64,000 nt of DNA from Simplicispira psychrophila DSM 11588 (GCF_000688255.1 NZ_JHYS01000018.1:1-64000); one strand, 5' to 3'; numbered from the stretch's first letter, positions 18,740 through 28,666 are shown. Notes: generated by a model not told the origin, from the letters alone. Made by a program: numbers and translations.

Positions 18740-19456
18740 ATGAGCCACGACATTGCATTGCACCAACGCCGCCGTCCGCCCTGCCCGCAAGACCTTGCCA
18801 GCATCCCGTGGCTGGCCGCCTTGTTACCCGTCGAGCGTGAACACGCACTGGCTGCATTGCAGGTCGGGGACGCCAAGGCGGGCGACTATGTCTGCCGCGT
18901 CGGGCGGCCCGTCACCTACTGGTTTGGCGTGGTCGATGGCCTGCTCAAAATGAGCTCAGACAGTGCCGATGGCAGCACCATGACCTTTGCCGGCCTGCCG
19001 CCAGGGGGATGGTTTGGCGAGGGCACGGCGGTCAAGCGCGAGCCGTACCGCTATAACGTGCAGGCGCTGCGCAAAAGCGTGGTGGCGGGTCTGCCGATCG
19101 ACACTTTCCACTGGTTGCTGGACCATTCCATCGGCTTTAACCGCTTTGTCATGCACCAGCTCAATGAGCGGCTGGGCCAGTTCATTGCTGCGCGTGAAAT
19201 CGACCGCTCCAATAACCCCGATCTGCGCGTGGCGCGCAGCCTGGCGGCGCTGTTCAATCCGGTGCTTTACCCTGGCGTGGGCCAGGTGCTGCGCATCACC
19301 CAGCAAGAATTGGCTTATCTGGTGGGGCTGTCGCGCCAACGTGTCAATGAGTCCCTGTCCATCTTGCAGCAGCAGGGTGCCATCGAAGTGGTGTATGGCG
19401 GTGTGCGGGTGCTTGATCTGGGGGCCGTGCGCACCGGATTTTTAAGACTCAAATAG
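18740..19456 (+). CDS. Crp/Fnr family transcriptional regulator
   Basis: A 238-residue regulator with an N-terminal cyclic-nucleotide-binding-type sensor domain (about 20-150, including GGWFGEGT) and a C-terminal winged helix (about 165-230). The recognition helix region reads QQELAYLVGLSRQRVNESL. It lacks the N-terminal cysteine cluster of Fnr, so an oxygen-sensing iron-sulfur cluster is not supported. It is divergent from the ligase/liv operon, the usual arrangement for a local regulator, so control of that operon is a reasonable inference. Its effector is unknown. Confidence 0.9.
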   Translation: MSHDIALHQRRRPPCPQDLASIPWLAALLPVEREHALAALQVGDAKAGDYVCRVGRPVTYWFGVVDGLLKMSSDSADGSTMTFAGLPPGGWFGEGTAVKREPYRYNVQALRKSVVAGLPIDTFHWLLDHSIGFNRFVMHQLNERLGQFIAAREIDRSNNPDLRVARSLAALFNPVLYPGVGQVLRITQQELAYLVGLSRQRVNESLSILQQQGAIEVVYGGVRVLDLGAVRTGFLRLK

Positions 19457-19502
19457 GCTTTAAACCCTTTGTGTAAAAGCGGTTGTAGCTATCTTTTTAT
19501 TC
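19452..19502. repeat. Degenerate interspersed repeat
   Basis: Just after the Crp/Fnr stop: AATAGGCTTTAAACCC, then AAAGCGGTTGTAGCTATC and a T run. The words ATAGGCT, TTTAAACCC and GTAGCTAT match the repeat copies at 23094-23140 and 38445-38520. No strong stem remains. Confidence 0.5.
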
Positions 19503-19587
19503 ATTTTGACGGGCTGGATTGCCGGCGTCCGCAGGGCGCACTGGACGGGGGTGTGGCGCTGGCGCACGCGCTGGTTGAAAATACCCC

Positions 19588-20658
19588 ATGCCTTCTTCGA
19601 ACCGCCCCCCTGTGCCCCCTTCTTCTGCCGCCGACGTCCCGGCGCCGGCCCAGCGTGCGCTTTTGCGCCGCCCAACCCTTTCCGTGCGCCCTGCGCCCGA
19701 CGCGCCTGCTGCACCTGTCCATCGCCCTGCGCCTGCGCCCGCGCCAACGGCATGGAAAGCCCCTGCTGGCGCAGCCCGCTCCGCCAGCTCCAACCGTCCG
19801 CTGGCTCCGTCCAACCCGTCCAACCCGTCTGACCCCGGTACCACGCGCCTGAACAAACGCCTGGCCGAGCTGGGTCTGTGCTCGCGCCGCGAGGCCGACG
19901 ACTGGATTGCCCACGGCTGGGTGTACGTCAACGGCGCCGTGGCCGAGATGGGCGTCAAGGTCACGCCACAGGACACCGTCACGGTCGAGCGCGCAGCGCA
20001 GCGCTACCAAGACAACCGCGTCACCATCTTGCTGAACAAACCGATGGGCTATGTCAGTGGCCAGGCCGAGGATGGCCACACGCCCGCAGTGGCGCTGATC
20101 AACCCGCGCACGCACTGGCGCGAAGACCCCAGTGGCCTGCGCTTCACGCCGCCGCACCTGCGCGGCCTGGCGCCGGCGGGGCGGCTGGACATCGACTCGG
20201 TCGGCCTCTTGGTGCTGACGCAGGACGGGCGCGTGGCGCGCCAATTGATTGGCGAGGACTCGATGCTGGACAAGGAGTACCTGGTGCGCGTGGTCTATGA
20301 AGGCAGCACGCCCGTGCCGCGCCATCCCGACGAGCGCAGCGCACCGCTGCAGGAGATCGATGAGCGTGACCCGGTCAGCACCAACGTGCAGGCGGTGTTT
20401 CCGCCGGCGCTGCTGGCTCGCCTGCGCCATGGCCTGAGTCTGGACGGCCAGCCGCTCAAACCGGCCAAGGTGGAGTGGCAAAACCCCGAGCAATTGCGCT
20501 TCGTGCTGGTCGAGGGCAAGAAGCGCCAGATCCGGCGCATGTGTGAACAGGTCGGCCTCAAGGTGGTGGGCTTGAAGCGCATCCGCATGGGCCGCGTGGT
20601 GCTGGGCAACCTGCCGGTAGGGCAATGGCGTTATCTGGCGCCGAACGAGCGCTTCTGA
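19588..20658 (+). CDS. 23S rRNA pseudouridine synthase, RluB/RluE/RluF family (RluF-like)
   Basis: A 356-residue pseudouridine synthase. Residues 1-85 are Pro/Ala-rich low-complexity sequence. An S4 RNA-binding domain follows (about 86-135, RLNKRLAELGLCSRREAD), then the catalytic domain with GRLDIDSVGLL at 198-208, where Asp201 is the expected catalytic residue, and a C-terminal KRQIRRMCEQVGL block. The family isomerises specific uridines of 23S rRNA; RluF acts at 2604 (and tRNA-Tyr) in E. coli. The S4-plus-catalytic arrangement fits RluF best. The start is uncertain: the ATG at 19588 includes the whole low-complexity tail, and the conserved part begins near residue 85. Confidence 0.88.
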   Translation: MPSSNRPPVPPSSAADVPAPAQRALLRRPTLSVRPAPDAPAAPVHRPAPAPAPTAWKAPAGAARSASSNRPLAPSNPSNPSDPGTTRLNKRLAELGLCSRREADDWIAHGWVYVNGAVAEMGVKVTPQDTVTVERAAQRYQDNRVTILLNKPMGYVSGQAEDGHTPAVALINPRTHWREDPSGLRFTPPHLRGLAPAGRLDIDSVGLLVLTQDGRVARQLIGEDSMLDKEYLVRVVYEGSTPVPRHPDERSAPLQEIDERDPVSTNVQAVFPPALLARLRHGLSLDGQPLKPAKVEWQNPEQLRFVLVEGKKRQIRRMCEQVGLKVVGLKRIRMGRVVLGNLPVGQWRYLAPNERF

Positions 20659-20713
20659 GAGCTTGTGAGCGCTGCGCGGGCGGTGCTTTGTGTTTCCCTT
20701 GCTGGAGTCGCCA

Positions 20714-22000
20714 ATGGCCACACGCCGCATCCCTTCGCCTGACCCCGTCGCGGCGCCTAGGACGCCGCCGAACCCGCCTACCGGCGCATTGCGCCAGCTG
20801 CGCGCCGCCGATCTGCGGGGTCTGGTCGCGCTCGCCACCCAGGCCACCCTGGGCGTGGCACGTATCACCGAGGGCGTGCACCAGTCGGTATTGGGCAGCA
20901 TCGGGCTGCGCGGTGGGGCGCAGCCGGGACAGACACGCGGGCTCACGCGGCTGATCTACCAAGGCGTGCGCGGTACCACGCAGCTAGTGGGCACCAGTCT
21001 GCAGGCGGCGTTGCTGCGGCTGGAGCTGTGGTTGCCCGCCGCCGAACCCGCCGCAGCGCCCGCCGTGGAACGCGAAGCTGTGCTGTCCGCACTCAACGGC
21101 GTGCTGGGCGACCAATTGGCGCAGCAGGGCAATCCGCTGGCCCTCTCCATGCAACTGCGCCAGTACGGGCGCGTGCTCGATCTGGCCGCGTTGCACGCCG
21201 CTGGCGCTGCCAGCGGCAAATTGCTGCTGCTGGTACACGGCCTGTGCATGAACGACTTGCAGTGGCAGCGTGGTGGCTACGACCATGGTGCGCACCTGGC
21301 GCAGGCGCTGGGTTACACGCCCGTCTACCTGCGCTACAACACCGGCCGGCACATTTCTACCAACGGGCACCAATTGGCCGAGCAGCTCGAAGCCTTGCTG
21401 GCCGAGTGGCCGGTGCCGGTGCAGGAGTTTGCGGTGCTGGCGCACAGCATGGGCGGCCTGGTCATGCGCAGCGCCTGCCAGCAGGGCGCTGCGGCGGGAC
21501 ACGCTTGGCTAGCGCAACTCAGGCAGCTGGTCTTTCTGGGCACGCCGCACCACGGCGCCGCGCTGGAGCGTGCCGGACATTGGGTCGATGTGGTGCTGGG
21601 CAGTACGCCCTACAGCCGGCCTTTTACCCGACTGGGCCAAGTGCGCAGCGCGGGCATCACGGACCTGCGCTATGGCTACGTGCTGGATGCCGACTGGCAG
21701 GGCCGCGACCGCTTTCGGCATAGCCCCGACCAGCGCCAGCCGGTGCCGCTGCCCCCGGGCGTGGCTTGTTTTGCCATCGGCGCCACCCTGGCCGCGCAGC
21801 GCAGCCCCGTGGCAGAGCGCCTAGTGGGCGATGGGCTGGTGCCACTGCACAGTGCTCTGGGCTGGCACAGCGATCCGGCCCGCCGCCTGGGTTTTGCCAA
21901 AGAGCGCCAATGCGTGGTACACCGGGTCGGCCATGTGGCGCTGCTCAGCGACGCCAGCGTGGCGCGCCAACTGGTGCAATGGCTCACGCCGGGCGCTTGA
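20714..22000 (+). CDS. Alpha/beta hydrolase, lipase/PGAP1-like
   Basis: A 428-residue alpha/beta hydrolase. The oxyanion-hole HG lies at 175-176 (LLLVHGLCMND), the nucleophile elbow is HSMGG at 244-248 (Ser245), followed by LGTPHHGA, the typical lipase continuation. Candidate acid and base residues are the Asp in VGDGLVP and the His in VHRVGHVALL near the C-terminus. The first ~165 residues are helical and without a recognised domain. There is no signal peptide, so it is probably cytoplasmic or membrane-associated. I chose the ATG at 20714 with TGGAG upstream; a GTG at 20690 would add eight residues. The substrate is unknown; triacylglycerol, PHA or ester hydrolysis are all possible. Confidence 0.82.
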   Translation: MATRRIPSPDPVAAPRTPPNPPTGALRQLRAADLRGLVALATQATLGVARITEGVHQSVLGSIGLRGGAQPGQTRGLTRLIYQGVRGTTQLVGTSLQAALLRLELWLPAAEPAAAPAVEREAVLSALNGVLGDQLAQQGNPLALSMQLRQYGRVLDLAALHAAGAASGKLLLLVHGLCMNDLQWQRGGYDHGAHLAQALGYTPVYLRYNTGRHISTNGHQLAEQLEALLAEWPVPVQEFAVLAHSMGGLVMRSACQQGAAAGHAWLAQLRQLVFLGTPHHGAALERAGHWVDVVLGSTPYSRPFTRLGQVRSAGITDLRYGYVLDADWQGRDRFRHSPDQRQPVPLPPGVACFAIGATLAAQRSPVAERLVGDGLVPLHSALGWHSDPARRLGFAKERQCVVHRVGHVALLSDASVARQLVQWLTPGA

Positions 22001-22150
22001 GTAAGACGCTGGCGGGCGCTGAACGGGGCATTTCTGGAAAAAACAGATTCTTATACCCATACTGCCTTTGTTTTGTATGGAAAAGGCACGGCGCACGATG
22101 GCGCGGATGGCTAATATCTGCCTCTCAAGAAAATGAAACAAGGAGAAGCC

Positions 22151-23086
22151 GTGAGTAACAAAAAGTATCGTCTGGTCACGCGCAGTGATTTTGACGGCCT
22201 GGTGTGTGCCGTGCTCTTGCGTGAACTGGATCTGATCGACGACATTTTGTTTGTCCATCCCAAGGACATGCAGGACGGCAAGGTGGAGGTCACTGAGCGT
22301 GACATCACCACCAATTTGCCTTATGTGCCGGGCGCCTATCTGGTGTTTGACCACCATGAATCGGAAACCGTGCGCAACTCGGGTCGCCGCGATTTCAACC
22401 ACATCATTGAAGTGCACGCCCCCTCTGCGGCGCGCGTGGTTTACAACCATTACGGCGGCAAAGCCGCGTTTCCGCGCATTACCGACGAGATGATGACGGC
22501 GGTCGATCAAGCCGACTCGGCGCAGTATTCGCGCGAGGACATCCTGAATCCGCAGGGCTGGGTGCTGCTCAATTACATGATGGATGCGCGCACCGGTCTG
22601 GGCCGCTTCAAGGACTTTCGCATCAGCAACTACACGCTGATGATGGAGCTGATTGAGCACTGCGCTACCCACACCATTGAGCAGATCCTGGACCTGCCCG
22701 ACGTGCAAGAGCGCGTGCAGCTTTACTACGCACACGAGGCCCAGGCCAAGGCGCAAATCCTGCACTGCGCCTACCAGATCGGCAACTTGGTGATTCTCGA
22801 CTTGCGCGAAGAGGAAACCATCTGGGCCATCAACCGTTTCATGATTTATGCGCTGTTCCCGACGGCCAACATCTCTATCTATGTCATCTGGGGGCTGAGA
22901 AAGCAGAACACTGTGCTGGCCTGTGGCAAATCCATTCTCGACCGCAGCAGCAAGACCCATGTCGGTAACATGATGCTGGAGTTCGGTGGTGGCGGACATG
23001 CTGCGGCCGGCACTTGCCAGATCGCCAATGAGAAAGCCGATGGCATGATAAAAATGCTCATCGATCGCATCAATACAGACGGCTGA
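22151..23086 (+). CDS. DHH family phosphoesterase
   Basis: A 311-residue protein of the DHH/DHHA1 superfamily (RecJ, NrnA and exopolyphosphatase relatives), manganese-dependent phosphoesterases. Motif I is SDFDGLVCA near 12-20, the DHH motif is in FDHHES, and the C-terminal DHHA1 glycine-rich block reads FGGGGHAAAGT. I chose the GTG at 22151, which has AAGGAGA five bases upstream; the ATG at 22133 would place that site inside the coding region. No partner genes are adjacent. Hydrolysis of nanoRNA, a cyclic dinucleotide or polyphosphate are all possible and cannot be separated from sequence alone. Confidence 0.85.
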   Translation: MSNKKYRLVTRSDFDGLVCAVLLRELDLIDDILFVHPKDMQDGKVEVTERDITTNLPYVPGAYLVFDHHESETVRNSGRRDFNHIIEVHAPSAARVVYNHYGGKAAFPRITDEMMTAVDQADSAQYSREDILNPQGWVLLNYMMDARTGLGRFKDFRISNYTLMMELIEHCATHTIEQILDLPDVQERVQLYYAHEAQAKAQILHCAYQIGNLVILDLREEETIWAINRFMIYALFPTANISIYVIWGLRKQNTVLACGKSILDRSSKTHVGNMMLEFGGGGHAAAGTCQIANEKADGMIKMLIDRINTDG

Positions 23087-23093
23087 GTAAAAG

Positions 23094-23150
23094 ACAAATA
23101 GGCTGCAAGCGCTTGTGCTATATGCGCTTGTAGCTATTGTTTTTGATGTT
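23094..23150. repeat. Short interspersed palindromic repeat
   Basis: GCTGCAAGCGC (23102-23112) pairs with GCGCTTGTAGC (23124-23134) with one wobble pair, and is flanked by AATAG on the left and TATTGTTTTTG on the right. Located between the DHH gene and htpG. On the plus strand the stem plus T run could end the DHH transcript. Confidence 0.75.
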
Positions 23151-23261
23151 TTTTCTGGCTCTTGGGCTGGGCTTGCTTGAAACCTGCGCGCAGCGCCCCT
23201 AAATGCACTGTGCAAGCGCCGCTGGCGCTGTTTTTCGCATCCGTTTTTCAACCGAGTCCCT

Positions 23262-25247
23262 ATGAGCAAACAAACCCTGTCCTTCCAGGCCGAAGTGGCC
23301 CAGCTGCTGCACCTCGTCACGCACTCGCTGTATTCCAACCCCGAAATTTTTGCCCGTGAGCTGATCTCCAACGCCTCCGACGCCTGCGACAAGCTGCGTT
23401 TTGAAGCGCTGCATCGGCCTGAGTTGTACGAGGACGCACCGAGCCTGGAAGTGCGCGTGTCGTTTGATACGGGGGCCAAGACCATCACCATCACCGACAA
23501 CGGCATCGGCATGAGTGAGCAAGAGGCCATCGACCACCTGGGCACCATCGCCAAGAGCGGTACCAAAGACTTCGTCGGCAAGCTCACCGGCGACCAGAAA
23601 CAGGATGCGCAGCTGATCGGCCAGTTTGGCGTCGGCTTTTATTCAGGCTTCATCGTTGCCGACAAGATCACCGTCGAATCGCGCCGCGCCGGTGCTGCGG
23701 CGAGCGAAGGCGTGCGCTGGGTCAGCGGCGGCACGGGTGACTTTGAGGTCGAAGCCATAGAGCGCGCTGCGCGCGGCACCAGCGTCACGCTGCACCTGCG
23801 GAGCGATGCCGAGGAATATCTCAACGCCTGGAAACTCAAGTCGATCATCAGCAAATACTCCGACCACATCAGTCTGCCCATCCTGATGGAAAAGGAAGAG
23901 TGGAAAGACGGCGAGCTGATCACCCCCGGTGACGAAAACGGTGGCCGCCAGCCCGGCGGCATGGTCAAGACCGGCGAATGGGAGCCGGTAAACAAGGCCA
24001 GCGCGTTGTGGACACGCGCCAAAAAAGACGTCACCGAAGAGCAGTACCAAGCGTTCTACAAGGCCATCAGCCACGATCACGAGAACCCGCTGACCTGGGC
24101 GCACAACCGCGTCGAGGGCAACACCGAATACACACAGTTGCTCTACATCCCGGCCAAGGCGCCGTTTGACCTGTGGAACCGCGACAAGAAGACCGGCGTC
24201 AAGCTGTACGTCAAGCGCGTTTTCATCATGGACGACGCCGAAGCGTTGCTGCCGGGCTACCTGCGCTTTGTCAAAGGCGTGATCGATTCGGCCGATTTGC
24301 CGCTCAACGTCAGCCGTGAACTGTTGCAGGAAAGCCGCGACGTCAAAGCTATCCGCGAAGGCAGCACCAAGCGCGTGCTGTCAATGCTGGAAGACCTGGC
24401 CAAGCACGACAAACACGATGCGCCCGCCGCAGCGGCTGAAGGCGCCGATGCCGTCACCGATGTGGTGGACGCTGACGACAAGGCCAAGGAAGGCAAGTAC
24501 AGCCAGTTCTATGCCGCCTTTGGTGCCGTGCTGAAAGAAGGCCTGGGCGAAGACTTTGGCAACCGTGAGCGTCTGGCCAAGCTGCTGCGCTTTGCCTCGA
24601 CCAGCAGCGATAGCGCCAGCGTGTCGTTTGCCGACTACAAGGCGCGCATGAAAGAGGGCCAGGACGCCATCTACTACATCACGGCTGACACGCTCGCCGC
24701 CGCCAAGAACAGCCCGCAACTGGAAGTCTTCAAGAAGAAGGGCATTGAAGTGCTGTTGATGACCGACCGCGTCGATGAGTGGGCGCTGAACTACCTGCAA
24801 GAGTTTGACGACACACCGCTCCAAAGCGTGGCCAAGGGCGCGGTCGATCTGGGCAAGCTGCAGGATGAGACCGAAAAGAAGGCCGCTGAAGAAGCCGCCG
24901 AAGCCTTCAAGCCGCTGCTGGAGCGCCTGAAAGAAGTGCTCAAAGATAAGGCCCAGGACGTGCGTATCACCACGCGTCTGGTCGATTCGCCGGCGTGCCT
25001 GGTGGTGCAGGACGATGGCATGAGCACGCAACTGGCACGGATGCTGAAACAGGCCGGTCAGCCCGCGCCCGAGAGCAAGCCGGTACTCGAAGTCAATCCC
25101 GAGCATCCGCTGGTGAAAAAGCTCGAAAGCTCGGCACACTTCGACGACTTGGCCCATATCGTGTTTGACCAAGCGCTGCTGGCCGAAGGCGGTCTGCCGG
25201 ACGACCCTGCCGCCTATGTGCGCCGCGTGAACGCACTGTTGGTGTGA
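23262..25247 (+). CDS. htpG: Chaperone protein HtpG (Hsp90)
   Basis: A 661-residue bacterial Hsp90, an ATP-driven dimeric cytoplasmic chaperone. The N-terminal GHKL ATPase motifs are intact: [14 protein letters not shown] (about 28-41), TDNGIGM (about 78-84) and FGVGFYSGF. The middle-domain NVSRELLQ and the C-terminal dimerisation domain follow. It is slightly longer than E. coli HtpG (624) because of an Ala/Asp/Lys-rich linker near residues 385-410. Start ATG 23262. It is a single gene between two repeat copies, with a terminator at 25317-25352. No CIRCE or sigma-32 promoter was recognised with confidence. Confidence 0.98.
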   Translation: MSKQTLSFQAEVAQLLHLVTHSLYSNPEIFARELISNASDACDKLRFEALHRPELYEDAPSLEVRVSFDTGAKTITITDNGIGMSEQEAIDHLGTIAKSGTKDFVGKLTGDQKQDAQLIGQFGVGFYSGFIVADKITVESRRAGAAASEGVRWVSGGTGDFEVEAIERAARGTSVTLHLRSDAEEYLNAWKLKSIISKYSDHISLPILMEKEEWKDGELITPGDENGGRQPGGMVKTGEWEPVNKASALWTRAKKDVTEEQYQAFYKAISHDHENPLTWAHNRVEGNTEYTQLLYIPAKAPFDLWNRDKKTGVKLYVKRVFIMDDAEALLPGYLRFVKGVIDSADLPLNVSRELLQESRDVKAIREGSTKRVLSMLEDLAKHDKHDAPAAAAEGADAVTDVVDADDKAKEGKYSQFYAAFGAVLKEGLGEDFGNRERLAKLLRFASTSSDSASVSFADYKARMKEGQDAIYYITADTLAAAKNSPQLEVFKKKGIEVLLMTDRVDEWALNYLQEFDDTPLQSVAKGAVDLGKLQDETEKKAAEEAAEAFKPLLERLKEVLKDKAQDVRITTRLVDSPACLVVQDDGMSTQLARMLKQAGQPAPESKPVLEVNPEHPLVKKLESSAHFDDLAHIVFDQALLAEGGLPDDPAAYVRRVNALLV

Positions 25248-25257
25248 TGATTTGAGG

Positions 25258-25312
25258 TCAAATCGGCCTCAAGCGCTTATGCAGTAAGCGCTAGTAGCTA
25301 TTCATACAATAG
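25258..25312. repeat. Short interspersed palindromic repeat
   Basis: AGCGCTTA (25272-25279) pairs with TAAGCGCT (25285-25292), flanked by GGCCTCA on the left and AGTAGCTATT on the right. It lies between the htpG stop and its terminator. Confidence 0.75.
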
Positions 25313-25316
25313 TAAT

Positions 25317-25352
25317 AAAGCCCCGGTAGTGTTTTGCGCTGCCGGGGCTTTT
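25317..25352 (+). terminator. htpG terminator
   Basis: AAAGCCCCGG (25317-25326) pairs with CCGGGGCTTT (25342-25351), followed by T. A strong rho-independent terminator about 70 bases after the htpG stop. Confidence 0.9.
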
Positions 25353-25419
25353 GCTTGCTGGGTAGGCTGATGTGCTGCGGTGGTGGCACCGCTCTTGTAT
25401 ACAGGCTGTAACGATCTCA

Positions 25420-25462
25420 TTGCACTGTGGGGCTGAAACGGTGCATAATTGCTGCACTGCAA
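25420..25462 (+). promoter_or_regulatory. Phasin promoter with candidate PhaR site
   Basis: TTGCAC (25420-25425) and CATAAT (25444-25449) are 18 bases apart and resemble sigma-70 elements, about 35 bases before the phasin start. The inverted pair TTGC-N6-GCAA (25449-25462) overlaps the expected transcription start, and the word TGCACTG occurs at 25421-25427 and again at 25453-25459, so one copy sits at each core element. PHA repressors of the PhaR family bind TGC/GCA-rich sites at phasin promoters, so this may be a PhaR operator. Confidence 0.5.
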
Positions 25463-25482
25463 CATTTTTCAGAAAGTACACC

Positions 25483-25944
25483 ATGATCAACAATAACGCA
25501 TTCGCCGACGCCGCCAAGACCATGCAAGAAAACATGAAGAAGATCAACCCAGCTGCGGCCCAAGAAGCCTTTAAGCCTGTGATGGAAAACCTGAAGGCTT
25601 GGGGCGATCTGGCCCAGAAGCAGGCACAAGCAGCCCAGGCTTCGATGACCCAGACCATGGAAGCCTTCAAGGGCATCAAGGAACCACAGGCTGCCTTTGA
25701 AGCCATGAAGGCCTCAGCAGAAAGCAGCATGGCGCTGGCTGCCCAGAACCTGAAAGAAGTCACCGCTTTGGGCGTGGCGCAATTCACCAGCAGCGTGGAC
25801 GCTATGGAAAAAGCCTCTCCTGCTCCCCAAGCCATCGCTGGCTTGACCAAGGGCATGAAGGACGCTGCCGCCAAGATGGAAACCTCGGTCGAAAGCGCGC
25901 TGAACAACGGTGCTGCTGCCATCAAAAAAGCAGGTAAGAAGTAA
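25483..25944 (+). CDS. phaP: Phasin family protein (PHA granule-associated)
   Basis: A 153-residue all-helical, Ala/Met/Lys-rich protein matching the phasin family. Phasins coat polyhydroxyalkanoate granules and control their number and size. The pattern of amphipathic helices (VMENLKAWGDLAQKQAQA, then QNLKEVTALG) and a Lys-rich end (AAIKKAGKK) are typical; no signal peptide or membrane segment. The size is a little below PhaP1 of Cupriavidus (~190). Start ATG 25483; the ribosome binding site is weak (AGAAAG). It has a sigma-70-like promoter with a possible PhaR site and its own terminator. Its presence implies PHA storage, although no phaC is in the window. Confidence 0.92.
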   Translation: MINNNAFADAAKTMQENMKKINPAAAQEAFKPVMENLKAWGDLAQKQAQAAQASMTQTMEAFKGIKEPQAAFEAMKASAESSMALAAQNLKEVTALGVAQFTSSVDAMEKASPAPQAIAGLTKGMKDAAAKMETSVESALNNGAAAIKKAGKK

Positions 25945-25984
25945 TTGGACAGCGCGGCGCTGCCCCTGCGGCGCCCCTTCCCTT

Positions 25985-26014
25985 AAAAAACCCGGCCTGT
26001 GTGTCGGGTTTTTT
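25985..26014. terminator. Phasin terminator, probably bidirectional
   Basis: AAAAAACCCG (25985-25994) pairs with CGGGTTTTTT (26005-26014). It lies between the phasin gene and the converging kinase gene; A and T runs on both sides make it work in either direction. Confidence 0.9.
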
Positions 26015-26075
26015 GCTGGCTGGCGTGGGTGGGCTGCGCCGGCTCAGACTGCTGTGTGCTTTTTGCAGTCCATGT

Positions 26076-27116
26076 TCACGCCACCAGCGGTTCTTCTTGC
26101 ATCGCCTCAATCTGTTCGTGCAGCATGTTGACCTGCCCTTGCCAGTAGTCGCTGGAGCCAAACCAGGGAAAGTTGATTGGGAAGATCGGGTCTTGCCAGC
26201 GCCGTGCCAGCCAAGCGCTGTAGTGGATCAGGCGCAGCGTGCGCAGCGGCTCGATCAGCGCCAGTTCGCGCCGGTCAAAGCTGCGAAATTGCTCGTAACC
26301 GTCGATCAGCGCGCCCAGCTGGTGCGTGCGCTGGCGTCGGTCGCCCGATAGCAGCATCCACAGGTCTTGCACCGCCGGGCCCATGCGTGCGTCGTCCAGA
26401 TCGACAAAATGCGGACCACCGCGCCCCCATTCGTCCAGCGGTGTCCACAGGATGTTGCCGGGATGGCAGTCGCCGTGCAGGCGCAGCACGCTGGCGTCTT
26501 TCAGGTGCAGGCGATCCGGGCCGGAGGCCGTGTGGCCATGGCCACCGATCAGCGACAGGGCTTGCTCGCAGGCGCCGCGCCAGCTCGATTGCATGTCCAG
26601 CGGAATGATGTCGTGCGCCAACAGCCAGTCGTGCGGCTCGGAGCCGTAGGTGTGGATATCCAGCGGCGGGCGGTGGGTGAAGGTTTGCGCGGCGCCGACG
26701 GTGTGGATGCGCGCCAGAAAACGGCCGATCCATTCCAGCACTTCAAAGTCGTCCAACTCGGGCTGGCGACCACCGCGCCACGGGCTGACAGAAAACATGA
26801 AGCCAGCGTGCGGGTGCAGCGTCTGTCCGCGCAGTACTAGCGGCCCGACGGCGGGGACTTCGGCCGCCATCAAGTCGGCGGCAAAGGCGTGTTCTTCCAG
26901 AATTTGTGCTGTGCTCCAGCGCCCCGGACGGTAGAACTTGGTGACCACGCGCTCGCCGTTTTCCAGCGTGACTTGGTAGACGCGGTTTTCATAGGACGAC
27001 AGCGCCATCAGCCGGCCATCGCCGTACAGACCGATGCTGGCCAGGGCGTCCAGCACGGTATCGGGCATGAGGGTGGAGAACGGGTGCTGGCCTGTGGAGT
27101 CGAAGGTGGGGTTCAT
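26076..27116 (-). CDS. srkA: Stress response serine/threonine kinase SrkA (YihE-like)
   Basis: A 346-residue kinase with the aminoglycoside-phosphotransferase-like fold, close to E. coli SrkA/YihE (328). Visible motifs: SYENRVYQV (N-lobe), VVTKFYRP (ATP-binding lysine), the catalytic loop LHGDCHPGNILW and the metal-binding FVDLDDARMGP. SrkA counteracts stress-induced cell death by phosphorylating protein targets, in E. coli downstream of the Cpx response. Start ATG 27116. It is probably monocistronic: it converges with the phasin gene and is separated from ohr by a perfect hairpin. Confidence 0.9.
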   Translation of the reverse strand: MNPTFDSTGQHPFSTLMPDTVLDALASIGLYGDGRLMALSSYENRVYQVTLENGERVVTKFYRPGRWSTAQILEEHAFAADLMAAEVPAVGPLVLRGQTLHPHAGFMFSVSPWRGGRQPELDDFEVLEWIGRFLARIHTVGAAQTFTHRPPLDIHTYGSEPHDWLLAHDIIPLDMQSSWRGACEQALSLIGGHGHTASGPDRLHLKDASVLRLHGDCHPGNILWTPLDEWGRGGPHFVDLDDARMGPAVQDLWMLLSGDRRQRTHQLGALIDGYEQFRSFDRRELALIEPLRTLRLIHYSAWLARRWQDPIFPINFPWFGSSDYWQGQVNMLHEQIEAMQEEPLVA

Positions 27117-27203
27117 CGGGCCATTGTCGCCCGCCTGCCGTGCGCGCGCTACGTCCCTGGTGCCCGCAGGCCCGGACAGCCACCACCTCCAAAAATTTAA
27201 GAG

Positions 27204-27256
27204 AAAGAGGCTGTTAGCGCTTATGGAATAAGCGCTAACAGCTATCTTTTTTGATT
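27204..27256. repeat. Short interspersed palindromic repeat, best-preserved hairpin
   Basis: GCTGTTAGCGCTTAT (27210-27224) pairs perfectly with ATAAGCGCTAACAGC (27228-27242) around a three-base GGA loop, followed by TATCTTTTTT. It lies in the gap between ohr and srkA, both on the minus strand, and may end ohr transcription. Confidence 0.85.
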
Positions 27257-27267
27257 TGCAGGCGCAT

Positions 27268-27693
27268 TCACCCCGCGCCGGCCAGGGTCAGCGCCATGTC
27301 GATATGGCCGCGCGTGGCGTTGGAGTAGGGACAAACTTGGTGCGCAGCGTCCACCAGCGCCTGGGCGGCGGCGCGCTCCATGCCGGGCAGGTGGACGGTC
27401 ATGCGCACGGCGATGCCGTAACCGTGGGGGAGTACGCCCAGATCTACCTCGGCGTCCACGGCCACGTCTTGCGGCACGCTCAGTTTTTGCTGGGCAGCGA
27501 CGGCCTTGATGGCGCCGATGAAGCAGGCCGAATAGCCCGCGGCAAACAGCTGCTCAGGGTTGGTGCCGGTGCCGCTGGTGCCGGGTGAGGACAGCTTCAC
27601 GTCGAGGCGGCCGTCATCGGAGCGGGCTGCACCGTCGCGGCCCCCGGTGGTGTGGGCGTGGGCGGTATAGAGAACTTTTTCAAGCGAGGCCAT
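27268..27693 (-). CDS. Organic hydroperoxide resistance protein, Ohr/OsmC family
   Basis: A 141-residue Ohr-type peroxiredoxin that reduces organic and fatty-acid hydroperoxides using two cysteines. The peroxidatic Cys is in YSACFIGA and the resolving Cys in QVCPYSNATRG, both in place. The length and the start MASLEKVLYTAHAHTTGGRDG are typical of Ohr rather than OsmC. I chose the ATG at 27693; an upstream ATG at 27837 lies inside the preceding gene. No OhrR (MarR) regulator lies next to it, which is unusual for ohr. It is 124 bases after the HbdA gene on the same strand, separated by a terminator. Confidence 0.92.
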   Translation of the reverse strand: MASLEKVLYTAHAHTTGGRDGAARSDDGRLDVKLSSPGTSGTGTNPEQLFAAGYSACFIGAIKAVAAQQKLSVPQDVAVDAEVDLGVLPHGYGIAVRMTVHLPGMERAAAQALVDAAHQVCPYSNATRGHIDMALTLAGAG

Positions 27694-27761
27694 GGTGATT
27701 TCCTTGGTGGTAGTGGGTGCCGGCAGGATGCCGGCGCAGGGGACGCGGGACGCTTTGTCAT

Positions 27762-27793
27762 AAAAAAAGCCGCAGGGCAGGGGCCCGGCGGCT
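27762..27793 (-). terminator. Terminator after 3-hydroxybutyryl-CoA dehydrogenase gene
   Basis: AGCCGC (27768-27773) pairs with GCGGCT (27788-27793); on the minus strand the stem is followed by a T run (plus-strand A run 27762-27768). It lies about 25 bases past the stop. Confidence 0.75.
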
Positions 27794-27817
27794 GAAAGCC
27801 TCAGCGTTGGTGCAGAC

Positions 27818-28666
<849 letters not shown>

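Noticed and set aside
18484-18876. Minus-strand open frame in the ligase / Crp-Fnr gap
   Set aside because: No recognisable family, overlaps the start of the Crp/Fnr gene, and composition looks like a shadow frame.
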